A program made the position numbers and the translations under genes. A DNA stretch of 64,000 nt from Craterostigma plantagineum (taxonomy: Eukaryota; Streptophyta; Magnoliopsida; Lamiales; Linderniaceae). Under the pieces are notes generated by a model. The model saw only the letters and a program-made list of their open reading frames with translations, did no database searches and was not told the DNA's origin. The stretch lies in assembly GCA_027422505.1 (NCBI GenBank), contig JAPQWV010000412.1, forward strand, positions 248,001 to 312,000, written 5' to 3'. Within the stretch, counting starts at the first letter, position 1. Each line of letters starts with the position of its first letter. Shown here one piece after another: positions 35,629-47,079 of this stretch.

Positions 35629-35893
35629 CTCCCTCTGGTCTTCAAAACATGTCGTTCTAGATATCAACACGCATATTAAGAAAAGAGTTAAAATGTATTT
35701 CTTGACCCTAATTAATTATTTGATCTATTAACTACTATTCAACTTATCCATTCAATTTTTCCTTCATTATCAAGAAACAAGAGGGGTAATTCTGGAAATT
35801 TACATTAACTTTTTCTTAGAAAATATCAAAACGACCTCCTTTACAGAACACGAAAAATTAGCTAAAACGACTTGTTTTAAAGACCGGAGGGAG
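35629..35893. mobile_element. Stowaway/mariner-type MITE (copy D)
   Basis: 265 bp, TIRs CTCCCTCTGGTCTTCAAAAC / GTTTTAAAGACCGGAGGGAG, TA at 35627-35628 and 35894-35895. It lies about 530 bp upstream of the WOX9 TATA box. Confidence 0.9.
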
Positions 35894-36424
35894 TATTAAA
35901 TATTCACATCGACCTATATCGAAATATTTCTCCATCAACCTTCTAGGCTCCTCACAAAACGAAAATTAAACACAAAATATTATAATAAATTTATATAATA
36001 AGAGGACCAAAAATAGGGAAGCTGATAAGTTTCACCCATATCTCTTCTCTTTCTCTGATAAGTGTGTGTTCTGTGTAAATTTCAGTACGTTTTTCAGGTC
36101 TGCGTCATCATCATCACACCCCTCGTGCATTAAGGGCTCTCTTTCTCTCTGTTGAAAAAAAAAAAGAAAAATTCTATTATAAGCCCCAACATGTGCTTCC
36201 TATAAAGGGGGATTTATTTGCCTTGTGTGTTGATATAATTCACGCACAATTATTGCAAGAAAGCGCTTAGTTTTGAGGGAAAATAATATGATCACTACAA
36301 CGGTTTTGCAGCTGTTCTTGAGGTGTTTTTAAAAATAAATAAATTATTACTTTGAGAAGAACTAAGACTGCTCATTCATTTGAGTTGAACTGAATTTATA
36401 CAGGAGTAGGTGATGCTATAGTGG

Positions 36425-36434
36425 GCTATATAAG
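36425..36434 (+). promoter_or_regulatory. Probable TATA box of the WOX9-type gene
   Basis: GCTATATAAG lies about 120 bases before the start codon and is followed by a pyrimidine-rich leader with CTTT repeats at 36475-36492. Position and context suit a plant core promoter; the transcription start would be near 36455-36465. Confidence 0.5.
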
Positions 36435-38257
36435 AAGAGGATGCTGTCTTAGGCTTAGCAAAAGCAAAACACTCACTTCTTTCTTTCTTTCTTACAAGAA
36501 GCATTTAAAGAACGTAAAGAAAAAAAGAAGAGATTTCATAGCTGAGAATCAATGGCTTCTTCGAATAGGCACTGGCCAAGCATGTTCAAGTCCAAGCCTT
36601 CTCATCATCATCACCAATGGCAACATGATATGAACTCTTCTTCTCTATTGTCAGGTGCTCAAAGAACCCCTTATGCTCAAGGTAAAGAATCTTATCTAAA
36701 ATATCATCTGATTTCATTAGTGTTCGGTTGATATCATGTACAATTGCAATGGCCATGGTTTTAAAAAATTTGATTTTTTTGAAAGGGTGTGAAGATAGAA
36801 CGCCTGAGCCTAAGCCGAGATGGAACCCTAGGCCTGAGCAGATTCGAATACTCGAAGCTATCTTCAACTCGGGCATGGTGAATCCTCCAAGGGATGAGAT
36901 CAAGAAGATTAGGGCTCAGTTGCAAGAGTTCGGACAAGTCGGAGATGCCAACGTTTTCTATTGGTTTCAGAACAGAAAGTCGAGGAGCAAACACAAGCAG
37001 CGCCAGCTACTTCAGACCGCCGCCGCCGCCGCCGGAAAATCTCAGCCCAGCAACAACAACACGCCTTCGCCGCCGCCGCCGCTTGTACCAGCAGCAGCCA
37101 CCGCAGCAGTAACTGCTCCGCCGCCGCCGTCGACGTTCTCATCCAATTCATCATCTGACAAATCGTCATCCCTCCACAGCATATCTTCCAAGGAGAGAAC
37201 CCCTAATAATAATCAGTTGCTTTCGGTCGGTTCGACCACTGTAATGGACCTTCTGAATTCGCCTACTGCTTCAGTGAATCAGCCATTTTTCCATGGTAGT
37301 TCCTCAGCTGATCAGTTCTTGAACGAACCCTTCTTTTTCCCTCACGTTATTACTCAGAAGATCAGCAGCGAAGGGTTTTGCTTCCCTGAGGTTGTCTCCA
37401 GCGTAGTTTCCGATGATCCTCATCATAACAGTGGTGTCGCCGGCGTTGGGAGCTGTTCGAATAATCTTCTTCTCAGTGAGCTTATGCTGATGAACAGTTG
37501 CCCATCAAAGAATAAGGTCGGTGATATTGAATTAGAACAGCAACTCAGTCAATATGCTGCTACGACTACTACTGTACAAAGGTGTGTTGATAATACCCCA
37601 ATTCTCTCGGTCCCATCTCCAATCAGTCATCATAATCTTCATGGTACGTTTTTTTCTCAACTTTAATTTCTGCATCTATCGTGTGATACGATTAATTCCC
37701 CTTCCATTTTAGGGTTTTTTAAGGTTGAAATATTGTACAAAGATGTGATTTTCCTCACCCACTGGAATATGGTATTTTCCATTTGATCATCTAAACAATA
37801 TGTTTCCTTAAGGTAGCTAGGGTTCTTCAATACAAAGTAGAGACGAGAATTCTTATGCCATAGATTGCGAAAAATTGACAGGAAAATAAACTCTTGTCTT
37901 TGGCCCGTAAAATGTGTTCCCTTGTTCCTTACAACGTATGCATGGATTGACTTGTGCCCTTATCTTTTCTAAATTTAAGACCGTGAACAGTCCTATCTAT
38001 CTCAACAAGATATTATATTCACATTTATATATCTATCCATGTATGATGAGATATCAATCAAGAAAGTGACGACTGATTTGACGTTCCTTCCTCCTTATAA
38101 TATAATAATTAATTAAAATAGGCGAGGTTAATATTGGTGGTCCCACAAGCAATAAATCGACGGTGTTCATCAACGATGTGTGCTTTGAGGTTGGCTATGG
38201 ACCGTTCAATGTAAGAGAAGCTTTTGGGTACGATACGATACGACGCAATGCTGATGC

Positions 38258-38753
38258 TGTTGGGGTTGGGCGGTAATTTTTCGGGCCCAGAAGTTGATTT
38301 TGAACCCGCGACAATTTTATTGGGATTAAAGCCGAAATGACACCGAGAGAGAACACAAGATTTTAACGTGGTTCGGCCAATACCGCCTACCTCCACGGAG
38401 AGACAATAGTTCTACTATATTTGAGAATTATTACACCGTACAAAATAACGCTCGTGTTTAAACCAAAACTCGAGACCCCTTACTCAACCCGAGTAATATT
38501 TTTGTACCCACTCTCAACTTCCTAGTAAAAACTACACCTGCTCTCACCCTTATTCACCCGGACAAGATTTTTTTTCTTTCTCTCTCTCTCTCTCCTCTCT
38601 CTCTCTCTTTCTTTCTCTCTCTCTCTCGTTGGTTTGGGGTGTCCATTACATTGAGCACCTAAGCCTATTTATAGGCATTTAGGAAGCACAATACGTAAGT
38701 GCTTAGATCATAGGAATTTGATCTCCTTCTTCTACATGTTGAAAAAATCAACA
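38258..38753 (-). repeat. TR-GAG element 3' LTR (element orientation)
   Basis: 496 bp with a CT-rich tract at 38571-38628 and a CCTATTTATAGG palindrome at 38665-38676. Pairs with 40380-40869. Confidence 0.93.
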
Positions 38754-38899
38754 ATTCTCCCCCTTTTCAACATCTGCGCCTTCTTTAGAGAGCATTCCAG
38801 CGAACCCAAGAATAAGATTAACCCGTTCGTAAATACCACGAACGCCATTGGCCTTCCTTGTACCAGCTACACATAACCGAATCAAGAATTCAGGTCACT

Positions 38900-40231
38900 C
38901 TACCCGTCGATTCTGAAGAGGGACTTCGACGCAACCCCTTCTCCAGCAGGACTTTCCTTCTCACGATCGTCTGCCTTTCCACCACGCGCGCGCGATTTTC
39001 GTGAACCCATCGAAGTCAGAGTGTTTTGTACCACACTCCCTTCTAGACGATACAAACCTCCACGCTCTTCTCCCTTCAGTAGGACGTTTCCGCCAAGTGT
39101 GATTTTACAGACTCCCCCTGCTATGAAACTTTTATAGCCCTTGGAATCTAACTGGCTCAAGGATATTAAATTCTTCCGTAACTTTGGGACAAAGATCACA
39201 CCACCCAAAGCTCGGACCGCTCCGTCAGTCATTTTGATCTTCACAGTTCCGACACCACGAACTGCCTGACGGTATCCATCAGCCATGGAAACCGAACCTC
39301 TTCGTATCTTCTGGAACGTATCAAAATATTTTCTTTCGGAGCAAATATGGTACTTCGACCCCGAATCCAATATCCATTCATCCTGAGAACAAGCGTCATC
39401 ATTGTAGACTGTGAGAACGTCTACAACATCATCTGTATCTTGTGCTATCATGGTTGTGGAATTTTTCTCGCCGTTCTTGTCCTTCCTCCAAGTCGGACAA
39501 TTCCTCTTGATGTGTCCCGGCTCACCACACTTGTAACACATAATGCCCTTCCCGCCATCCTTTGATTTGGACCTGCTGCTACCTCCAAATTTCCTGGCGT
39601 GAAACCTTCCTCTACGATTCTCCCCGTGTATAGCCAACGCCGAATTTTGGCTATCGCCATAATTTGATCGTCTCCTCTTTTCATGTGCCAAAAGAGTTGA
39701 CTGCACATCCACCATCTTCACCGTCGTCTTTCCGTACAAGATGGTTGTGACCAAATTATCATAAGAATCAGGAAGCGAGGTAAGAAGTAAAAGGGCTTTA
39801 TCTTCTTCCTCCAACTTTACTTCAACTTTTATAAGTTGATCCACAAGTCCGTTGAACACGCTAATGTGATCCATGAGATTTCCACCTTCCTCCATCTTCA
39901 GCCGGTACAGCTCCCGCTTCAGATCTAACTTTGTGGTTATGTTTTTCCCGAGATGGAGCTCCTCCAACTTCGCCCACAAGTCTGGTGCAGAATCCCCATT
40001 AACAACATTATTAATAATGTTATCCGCAATGTACAGACGGATTGTGCTGACACATCTTGATCCCAAATCCTCCCAGTCTTCTTGTGTCATTTTCTCGGGC
40101 TTTCCCTTTTCCCCTTTCAAAGCCTTAGCCAACCCTTGATGAACAAGAATATCCTTCACTCGTCTCTGCCACAGAGTGAAACTCCCCGTACCATCAAATT
40201 GCCGCACTTTGAAACTGCTTTCCGTCGCCAT
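38900..40231 (-). CDS. Copia Gag-protease polyprotein (443 aa), pol missing
   Basis: Intact frame. The N-terminal gag domain is MATESSFKVRQFDGTGSFTL onward. The UBN2 core (AKLEELHLGKNITTKLDLKR) lies near residues 85-190. A CCHC knuckle CYKCGEPGHIKRNC lies near residue 230. A protease-like WILDSGSKYHIC lies near residue 285, with GS in place of the usual GA/GC. The frame continues to RKNLISLSQLDSKGYK and RGGLYRLEG, just before where GAG-pre-integrase should start, then ends in about 35 unrelated basic residues. It could still form particles and package RNA, but needs integrase and RT in trans. Confidence 0.88.
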   Translation of the reverse strand: MATESSFKVRQFDGTGSFTLWQRRVKDILVHQGLAKALKGEKGKPEKMTQEDWEDLGSRCVSTIRLYIADNIINNVVNGDSAPDLWAKLEELHLGKNITTKLDLKRELYRLKMEEGGNLMDHISVFNGLVDQLIKVEVKLEEEDKALLLLTSLPDSYDNLVTTILYGKTTVKMVDVQSTLLAHEKRRRSNYGDSQNSALAIHGENRRGRFHARKFGGSSRSKSKDGGKGIMCYKCGEPGHIKRNCPTWRKDKNGEKNSTTMIAQDTDDVVDVLTVYNDDACSQDEWILDSGSKYHICSERKYFDTFQKIRRGSVSMADGYRQAVRGVGTVKIKMTDGAVRALGGVIFVPKLRKNLISLSQLDSKGYKSFIAGGVCKITLGGNVLLKGEERGGLYRLEGSVVQNTLTSMGSRKSRARGGKADDREKESPAGEGVASKSLFRIDG

Positions 40232-40379
40232 TATCCTTGCAGAGATTCAACAGCTTTGGTCCGACACTGGCTCCCCCGTAACGAACCTTCTTGATATCTT
40301 TTCTGATGTGGAAGATCAGACAAAGCTGCAACCACAGAGTATACTCAGAATATCAATTAGGCTTGGCTCTGATACCACT

Positions 40380-40702
40380 TGTTGGGGTTGAGCGGTAATT
40401 TTTCGGGCCCAGATGTTGATTTTGAACCCGCGACAATTTTATTGGGATTAAAGCCGAAATGACACCGAGAGAGAACACAAGATTTTAACGTGGTTCGGCC
40501 AATACCGCCTACCTCCACGGAGAGACAATAGTTCTACTATATTTGAGAATTATTACACCGTACAAAATAACGCTCGTGTTTAAACCAAAACTCGAGACCC
40601 CTTACTCAACCCGAGTAATGTTTTTGTACCCACTCTCAACTTCCTAGTAAAAACTACACCTGCTCTCACCCTTATCCACCCGGAGAAGATTTTTTTTTCT
40701 TT

Positions 40703-40735
<33 letters not shown>

Positions 40736-40869
40736 TTCTTTCTCTCTCTCTCTCTCGTTGGTTTGGGGTGTCCATTACATTGAGCACCTAAGCCTATTTG
40801 TAGGCATTTAGGAAGCACAATACGTAAGTGCTTAGATCATAGGAATTTGATATGTTGAAAAAATCAACA
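40380..40869 (-). repeat. TR-GAG element 5' LTR (element orientation)
   Basis: 490 bp, starting one base after the PBS match. It lacks the short CTCCTTCTTCTAC block present in the partner near 38733. Confidence 0.93.
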
Positions 40870-40996
40870 GATGCAATCATCCACTGGGCAAGCCGTACTT
40901 ACGAACGAGTGGGGAATGACTCTTCAGCCCTTACAGAATGGTGCTTTCTACTATCTTGTTCGAGCAGCATCCTTTGCGAATGATCGAACCATCGAT

Positions 40997-41440
40997 TTTT
41001 TTTTTTTTGAAAGGATGATTTCATTCATCAAATCAGATGGACATAAAGATACAATAGAGCAAATGCCAAATGTTACAACACAACCAACAATGTCTATTGC
41101 GTACTTGACCGATGAAAGCACAAATGTCCGTTCCCAAAGCCCCAAAAATGAGGAAAGAGCCCCGCCACATTGGGAGGGAAAAGCTCCCACAAGGGGAGAA
41201 GAAAAACTCCCACAAAGGGGAGAAAAACAACTACGAAGGGGAGAACTCCTAGAAGGAAGAACTCCCCCGAGGAGAAACGCCTCGGCACAAATGGCCGAGG
41301 GTACCGACGATGGCTACGACAGAGAAGACAGCGGCAGCCCCCAGATCCCCACTGACCCGCCTGATTTTTGCAGCCCTCTGATGAAACCCAGCGGCTCCTC
41401 CTTTTGAGGGGCAGCGCCGCCACGTCGAAGGCATCGACGG
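40997..41440 (-). mobile_element. 5'-truncated LINE/retroposon insertion in WOX9 exon 3
   Basis: A poly(T) run (40996-41008, the poly(A) tail on the minus strand) is followed by GAAAGGATGATTTCATTCATC, the reverse complement of a typical plant LINE 3' end. The flanks CCATCGATTT (40989) and CCATTGATTT (41441) differ by one base and fit a target duplication. Read through the junction, the WOX9 frame continues to a stop at 41476-41478. The ORFs inside are low-complexity readings of this non-coding segment. Confidence 0.65.
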
Positions 41441-41478
41441 CCATTGATTTGGTAAATTATATTACAACATTTGATTAA

Positions 41479-41935
41479 AAGCTTTACTATGTAATGAATG
41501 GTAATAGTCTATGTTGTTCTTGGGTGTCTGAGGAAACAGATCTAAGAAGGTGTTCATTGGAGGTGATGAGATCGCAGGGCTTTGGGGTGGATTTGTTCGC
41601 TTTGTTAGTTTGCTTTTTCTCTTGATTTGTTTGCTTTTCATATGTCGATGTCGAACATAAATCTATGAAGTTTTCAGCAATAGTGATATCAAAGTAAGAG
41701 TTAGATTATTGGTGCAATAGCTAGCTATATAGGATTATATATTTATATATATTAGAACCTCAAGTGCTTCTGCACTCTAATATCAAATCTTTTTTTTTTT
41801 TTCGTATAGCTAAGCTTGGGACTGTTTTTTCTCGAATCTTCATCTTAATTAACGCCATGGCAAACGTATATATTATCTTTGGCATTGTATGCATTCGAAG
41901 GTCCATGTTTATGTATATAGGGTTTAATCAATAAG

Positions 41936-41974
<39 letters not shown>

Positions 41975-41983
41975 ATACATATA
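41479..41983. other. WOX9 3' flank
   Basis: AT-rich, with a (TA)n tract at 41938-41968 just before the next copia insertion. No gene seen. Confidence 0.45.
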
Positions 41984-41988
41984 CATCA

Positions 41989-42480
41989 TGTTAGGATATG
42001 CGGAAATCCCCGATAATTATTTTGCCCAAAAATGACGATAATAAATAATAGAGACGAAAAATAAATTTGGACAGTGACACGAGATTTACGTGGTTCGGTC
42101 AGAATGACCTACGTCCACGGGCCGGAGGGTAGAACTTCTTTATTATGTGGAGATATTACAGACACGTACACTGACGTGATACAAAAGCACTACAACAATA
42201 TTAGGAGTAAGCTACAGAAAATATTAATCGGAGGAGAGGACGAAGATCTGTGTTGTGATGGTGAATTCTACTGCTTCGTTTAAGCCTATTTATAGGCAAA
42301 CCTCGGCTCTGAGTTTCCATGTGAAAATAAGAAAAAACATAAAGCAGCCATCTTTATTTGGTAGCCCACCTCCTTGGATTATTCCTTCGGCGCCGAAAGG
42401 ATGAGGAGAAAAGATTTCTCCATTTCTCATGTGTGTCCATCTTTGAATAGTCAAAGATCAAGGTCACCAATCGACTAACA
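41989..42480 (-). repeat. Young copia 3' LTR (element orientation)
   Basis: 492 bp. Contains TTTACGTGGTTCGGTC at 42086-42101 and CCTATTTATAGG at 42284-42295. Confidence 0.95.
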
Positions 42481-42571
42481 AATCTCCACCTTGACCTTGA
42501 TTCCGTAAATAACTCCACCTTAATTAGTAACATCTTTATCTCTGTCTCCCTCCGACCATAGCCCCGACGGG

Positions 42572-42775
42572 CTACTTCACCATTTCTGAAACACCAATCA
42601 AGTCCAAGCAATGCTTGAACTTGGAAACTGGAAGAGCCTTTGCATAAACAATAATGCCGACTGCACTAGAGTAAGGAACTCGTGCCATGTACGCTTCTTC
42701 CTCATCTGATGATGGTGACTGAGCAGCGCTTAGCCTAAAAATGGCTAGCAAGAGGAGTGCTGACTGGTTTGGCAT
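42572..42775 (-). pseudogene. Remnant RT/RNase H tail of the young copia element
   Basis: After the main frame stops, a one-base-shifted frame reads [33 protein letters not shown] (start of the RNase H region), then jumps straight to ALPVSKFKHCLDLIG, which is the normal last part of pol. The RNase H core is therefore deleted. The shift lies in a T-run (TTTTT instead of TTTT) at about 42735. Confidence 0.75.
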
Positions 42776-45700
42776 CGCTCATGCCAAATCTCTCCAAAAC
42801 CTTCTTGAGGTAACTTTCCTGGGTCAGGTGCAACTTAGCAGCTCCTCTATCACGTCTAATCTCCATACCAAGAATCTTCTTAGCTGCTCCCAAATCCTTC
42901 ATCTCAAATTCACCATTCAATAAGGCCTTCAACTGGTGAATTTCTGCAAGATTCTTAGCCGCAATGAGCATGTCATCAACATATAATAACTGATAAATGA
43001 ACGAACTGTCATTTAACTTCCGAAAGTAAACACAACTATCATACTTGCTCCTGGAGAAACCATGACCCAACATGAAAGAATCAAAACGTTTATACCACTG
43101 TCTTGGGGACTGCTTTAATCCGTATAAGGATTTCTTCAACAAGCAAACTTGGTCTTCTTTTCCTTCAACTATGAAGCCTTCAGGTTGCTTCATATAAATC
43201 TGTTCATCTAAATCGCCATGTAAGAACGCCGTCTTGACATCAAGCTGTTCTAACTCCAAATCATACATGGCAACGAATGCAACTAATACACGAATAGAGC
43301 TATGTCTAACAACAGGTGAGAATACGTCATTAAAATCAATACCTTGTACCTGACTATAGCCTTTCGCAACTAATCGTGCCTTATACCTTGCATCGTCCGA
43401 ACCAGATATTCCTTCTTTCTTCTTGAAGACCCACTTACATCCGACTATTTTCTTTTTCTTCGGCGGCGGCACAAGAATCCATGTACCATTCTTGTGCAGA
43501 GACTCCATTTCTTCATTCATCGCTACCAACCACTTATCAGAATTAACATCGCTAATTGCCTCCGAATAGGTAGAAGGTTCGCCGCCTCCACCTGTTTCTT
43601 GCGCCACTGATAAAGCATACGAAACTAAATTCACGTACCGCTGTGGTAGTCGAATCTCTCGTCTCTCCCTATCTCTGGCTATAGAATATTCCTGCTCGGT
43701 GCTTTCATCTTCAACATGATCTGAATCAGGTTCTGGCTCATCCTCTTGATCTGTTGAACTCGTAGCAGGATCATCTGAAGGATTTTTGTTGATCTCGAGC
43801 TCCACCTCGCTGTGTACACTATCCTTCTTCTCTTCATTAGAAGAATTAGTATACTCTTTTGAAGGATGTAACATAGAAGACTCGTCAAAAGTAACATCTC
43901 TGCTAATTATAAATTTGGGTGACTTGGGATCGGGATTATATAGTCTATATCCTTTCACCCCTGAAGCGTAACCGAGAAAAATACACTTTTTAGCTCTAGG
44001 CTCTAACTTTCCCTCGTTTACGTGCATATAAGCTGGGCACCCAAATATTCTTAAGTTTGAGTAATCAGCAGGAGTACCTGACCATACTTCCTCAGGAGTC
44101 TTGAAATTGATCGGTGAACACGGTGAACGGTTGACAATATAACATGCTGCGGCGATAGCTTCAGCCCAAAAATCATTTGTCAACCCAGCGTTGGAGATCA
44201 TACATCGAGCTCTCTCTAGAAGCGTTCGGTTCATGCGCTCGGCAATACCATTTTGTTGAGGCGTCATTCTAACAGTGTGATGTCGAGCAATTCCCTCATT
44301 CTTGCAGAATTCGTTGAACTCACTTCCGCAAAATTCTAAGCCATTATCTGTCCGCAACCGCTTGATCTGTTTTCCTGTCTGCTTTTCAATCAAAGCTTTC
44401 CATTGTTTAAATGTTAGGAAAATATCACTTTTGTGTTTAAGAAAATAGACCCAGACTTTCCTTGAAAAATCATCGATGAAAGTCAACATATATCTTGCAC
44501 CACCTTTGGACGGAACACGAGAAGGACCCCATACATCAGAATGAATGTAGTCCAAAGTACCTTTCGTCCTGTGGACTGCTGGCGAATTGAAGCTGACTCG
44601 TTTCTGCTTCCCAAAAATACAGTGTTCGCAAAAGTCCATCTTACCAGTACTTTGACCGCAGAGTAGGCCCCGCTTGCTCAAAATCGTCAAGCCTTTTTCT
44701 CCCATGTGTCCAAGACGCATATGCCATAATCTCGTGGTATCAACCTCCGGGGATGTCGAAACTGCAGCGGAACCTGTAACAGTAGTTCCCTGCAAAATAT
44801 ACAAATTTCCAGACCTGCAAGCTTTCATCACGACGAGGGCACCTCTGGCAATCTTTAAAACTCCACCTTCACCTGAGAACCTGCACCCTTGAGATTCAAG
44901 TGTGCCTAAAGAGACAAGATTTCTCTTCATATCTGGAACGTGTCTGACTTCTGTGAGCGTTCGGATGATTCCGTCGAACATCTTGATCCTAACTGTGCCT
45001 TTACCAACAACTTTACACGGAGCATCATTTCCCATTAAGACATATCCACCATCAAAATTTTCATATGTGGAAAAACAGTCCCGACTCCGACTTATGTGGT
45101 AAGAACAACCCGAATCTAAGATCCACTCATTATCAGACCAAACAATATTTGCAGTTGCTACAAAAATAGTTCCATCGTTCTCATCAGCAGCTAAACTAGC
45201 TTCGGCGGGTTTATTAAATTGCTGATTATTTTTCTCCTTATTTTTTAATTTAAAACAATCAGCTTTAATGTGTCCCTTTTTCTTGCAAAAATTACAGACT
45301 TTATTTCTGTACCTGGATTTTGACCTTTCTTTAGATCTGCTACTTTCAGCATCTCTACGTTCTGGTCTTCCCCGTGCAAACAGGCCTTCTGCCTGGCTAC
45401 CACTTGTTTCTCCCGTAATATCCCTGTCTATCTGTTCTTTCGATTGTAAAGCGGATTTGACACTAGAATACGATATCGTATCTTTCCCATATATTATAGT
45501 GTCACGAAAATGCTTTAAAGACGAGGGAAGGGAACACAACAATATTATGGCCTGATCTTCGTCCGTCACTTTGACTTCTACGTTCGCCAAATCAATAATG
45601 ATAGAATCGAATTTATCGAGATGCGAGAGAATAGAAGTACCTTCCGTCATTTTCACACTGTATAGCTTCTGCTTTAAATAAAGCCGATTCTCCTTAGTCT

Positions 45701-45980
45701 TCTTCATGTAGATAGCTTTTAACGCATCCCACATACCCATGGCCGTCTCCGTGGCAACTTCTTGTAAAACCTCGTAAGAGAGATTTAATATAATAGCCGA
45801 TCTGGCTTTCTTGTCCAATTCACTAAATTGATCGTCCTTCATTTCGGTCGGTTTCTTCTTTGCGCCTTCAAGCGCCACCTCGCAACCGTCTTGAATGAGT
45901 ATGGCCTCCATCTTGAGACTCCACATTGCAAAGTTGACATTTCTGTCGAACTTTTCAATTGACATTTTTGTTATCGTCAT
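42735..45980 (-). CDS. Copia Gag-Pol polyprotein (1081 aa), lacking RNase H
   Basis: One open frame of 1081 residues. Gag starts [20 protein letters not shown], the CCHC knuckle is [14 protein letters not shown] (about residue 235) and the protease is [12 protein letters not shown] (about 290). GAG-pre-integrase is [14 protein letters not shown] (about 425) and the integrase core includes [23 protein letters not shown] and [20 protein letters not shown] (about 475-640). Reverse transcriptase includes [20 protein letters not shown] and [10 protein letters not shown] (about 800-1020). It ends early at STPLASHF because of a one-base T-run insertion. Protease, integrase and RT motifs look complete; RNase H is missing, so autonomous replication is unlikely. 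Confidence 0.92.
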   Translation of the reverse strand: MTITKMSIEKFDRNVNFAMWSLKMEAILIQDGCEVALEGAKKKPTEMKDDQFSELDKKARSAIILNLSYEVLQEVATETAMGMWDALKAIYMKKTKENRLYLKQKLYSVKMTEGTSILSHLDKFDSIIIDLANVEVKVTDEDQAIILLCSLPSSLKHFRDTIIYGKDTISYSSVKSALQSKEQIDRDITGETSGSQAEGLFARGRPERRDAESSRSKERSKSRYRNKVCNFCKKKGHIKADCFKLKNKEKNNQQFNKPAEASLAADENDGTIFVATANIVWSDNEWILDSGCSYHISRSRDCFSTYENFDGGYVLMGNDAPCKVVGKGTVRIKMFDGIIRTLTEVRHVPDMKRNLVSLGTLESQGCRFSGEGGVLKIARGALVVMKACRSGNLYILQGTTVTGSAAVSTSPEVDTTRLWHMRLGHMGEKGLTILSKRGLLCGQSTGKMDFCEHCIFGKQKRVSFNSPAVHRTKGTLDYIHSDVWGPSRVPSKGGARYMLTFIDDFSRKVWVYFLKHKSDIFLTFKQWKALIEKQTGKQIKRLRTDNGLEFCGSEFNEFCKNEGIARHHTVRMTPQQNGIAERMNRTLLERARCMISNAGLTNDFWAEAIAAACYIVNRSPCSPINFKTPEEVWSGTPADYSNLRIFGCPAYMHVNEGKLEPRAKKCIFLGYASGVKGYRLYNPDPKSPKFIISRDVTFDESSMLHPSKEYTNSSNEEKKDSVHSEVELEINKNPSDDPATSSTDQEDEPEPDSDHVEDESTEQEYSIARDRERREIRLPQRYVNLVSYALSVAQETGGGGEPSTYSEAISDVNSDKWLVAMNEEMESLHKNGTWILVPPPKKKKIVGCKWVFKKKEGISGSDDARYKARLVAKGYSQVQGIDFNDVFSPVVRHSSIRVLVAFVAMYDLELEQLDVKTAFLHGDLDEQIYMKQPEGFIVEGKEDQVCLLKKSLYGLKQSPRQWYKRFDSFMLGHGFSRSKYDSCVYFRKLNDSSFIYQLLYVDDMLIAAKNLAEIHQLKALLNGEFEMKDLGAAKKILGMEIRRDRGAAKLHLTQESYLKKVLERFGMSDAKPVSTPLASHF

Positions 45981-46020
45981 GGTGGCTAAAAAATAAACCG
46001 GGTTGGCTCTGATACCAATT

Positions 46021-46511
46021 TGTTAGGATATGCGGAAATCCCCGATAATTATTTTGCCCAAAAATGACGATAATAAATAATAGAGACGAAAAATAAATTT
46101 GGACAGTGACACGAGATTTACGTGGTTCGGTCAGAATGACCTACGTCCACGGGCCGGAGGGTAGAACTTCTTTATTATGTGGAGATATTACAGACACGTA
46201 CACTGACGTGATACAAAAGCACTACAACAATATTAGGAGTAAGCTACAGAAAATATTAATCGGAGGAGAGGACGAAGATCTGTGTTGTGATGGTGAATTC
46301 TACTGCTTCGTTTAAGCCTATTTATAGGCAAACCTCGGCTCTGAGTTTCCATGTGAAAATAAGAAAAACATAAAGCAGCCATCTTTATTTGGTAGCCCAC
46401 CTCCTTGGATTATTCCTTCGGCGCCGAAAGGATGAGGAGAAAAGATTTCTCCATTACTCATGTGTGTCCATCTTTGAATAGTCAAAGATCAAGGTCACCA
46501 ATCGACTAACA
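46021..46511 (-). repeat. Young copia 5' LTR (element orientation)
   Basis: 491 bp, adjacent to the PBS and almost identical to 41989-42480. Confidence 0.95.
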
Positions 46512-46516
46512 CATCA

Positions 46517-47044
46517 TATAAATTATAATGAAGAGAATAACATTGTTACAACTTGCATGTGTAGTCAACTCAAAGGACATTACTATTCTAACACAACTCG
46601 TCATCACCTAGGATATCTTGTTCTCCATTTGATTATCTGTTTTTCAGCTTTATTTCTTCCACTTTCTTTTCGTACCCCAAAACAAAACATTTTTTTTTTA
46701 AAAGAAAAGAAAAGAAATACATAGCTAGTCCTGAAATATGGCGCAAGCACGAAGAATCAACAACACTGTTGCGTGAGTGCAGTGTTGTGTCAATCCATTG
46801 AAGATTCCCCACTTTGGCACTTTTCTTGCAGCAACTATTGTCTTACATACATACATACACACGCAATTTAATCTTGCGCTAACTATTTAATTATTCAGCC
46901 CTATTTCTTCTTCTCATCTTCTTCGAATTATATCCTTGTGAATAATCCCTAACTATAGGATCGTTCATCGAACTTCATAGGATCGATTATTGAACATCAC
47001 ACGCATGCATTCGTTCTATCTAAAGTCAAGCTGCGCAAGCAAAA

Positions 47045-47079
<35 letters not shown>

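Larger units (their letters stand above)
38258..40869 (-). mobile_element. TR-GAG type copia element (gag-protease only) in WOX9 exon 3
   Basis: LTRs 38258-38753 and 40380-40869 (TGTTGGGGTT..ATCAACA) are flanked by GATGC at 38253-38257 and 40870-40874. The PBS GTGGTATCAGAGCC (minus strand) lies at 40365-40379 next to the right LTR. A polypurine tract lies at 38754-38770. The interior holds one uninterrupted ORF and no integrase or RT. The LTRs differ at a handful of bases, in CT-repeat length and by one block of about 13 bp, so the insertion is fairly recent. Confidence 0.93.
36552..41478 (+). pseudogene. WOX9: WOX9/STIMPY-type homeobox gene, third exon disrupted
   Basis: Exon 1 (36552-36681) encodes MASSNRHWPSMFKSKP, the WOX9-type N-terminus. 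Exon 2 (36786-37643) carries the WUSCHEL-type homeodomain ([20 protein letters not shown] through [15 protein letters not shown]), then low-complexity Ala/Pro and Ser stretches. Exon 3 starts at 38122 and encodes the conserved C-terminal block (KSTVFINDVCFEV, GPFNVREAFG). Introns are GT-AG and phases agree. Exon 3 is damaged three ways. Two extra GATAC units at about 38230-38240 shift the frame. A copia element (38258-40869) interrupts it, with TSD GATGC. A LINE fragment (40997-41440) interrupts the last codons. The remaining C-terminus QSSTGQAVLTNEWGMTLQPL..GAFYYLV is readable from 40875. WOX9 factors maintain meristem and embryo cell proliferation. A product truncated after the homeodomain is conceivable. 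Confidence 0.87.
41989..46511 (-). mobile_element. Young Ty1-copia retrotransposon with RNase H deletion
   Basis: LTRs 41989-42480 and 46021-46511 (TGTTAGGATATG..GACTAACA) are flanked by CATCA at 41984-41988 and 46512-46516. The PBS TTGGTATCAGAGCC (minus strand) lies at 46005-46020. I count about two differences between the LTRs (one A-run indel near 42333 and T/A near 42424), which marks a very recent insertion. Confidence 0.95.

Noticed and set aside
36894..37169. Overlapping ORFs in several frames within WOX9 exon 2
   Set aside because: They come from GCC/CAA-repeat composition; the homeodomain frame is unambiguous.
38208..38216. GTAAGAGAA in WOX9 exon 3 looks like a splice donor
   Set aside because: It encodes the conserved VRE of GPFNVREAFG, so use as a donor would delete a family-conserved block.
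42074..42283. 69-residue ORF repeated identically at 46106-46315
   Set aside because: Both lie in the two LTRs of one young copia element; LTR duplication explains the identity.
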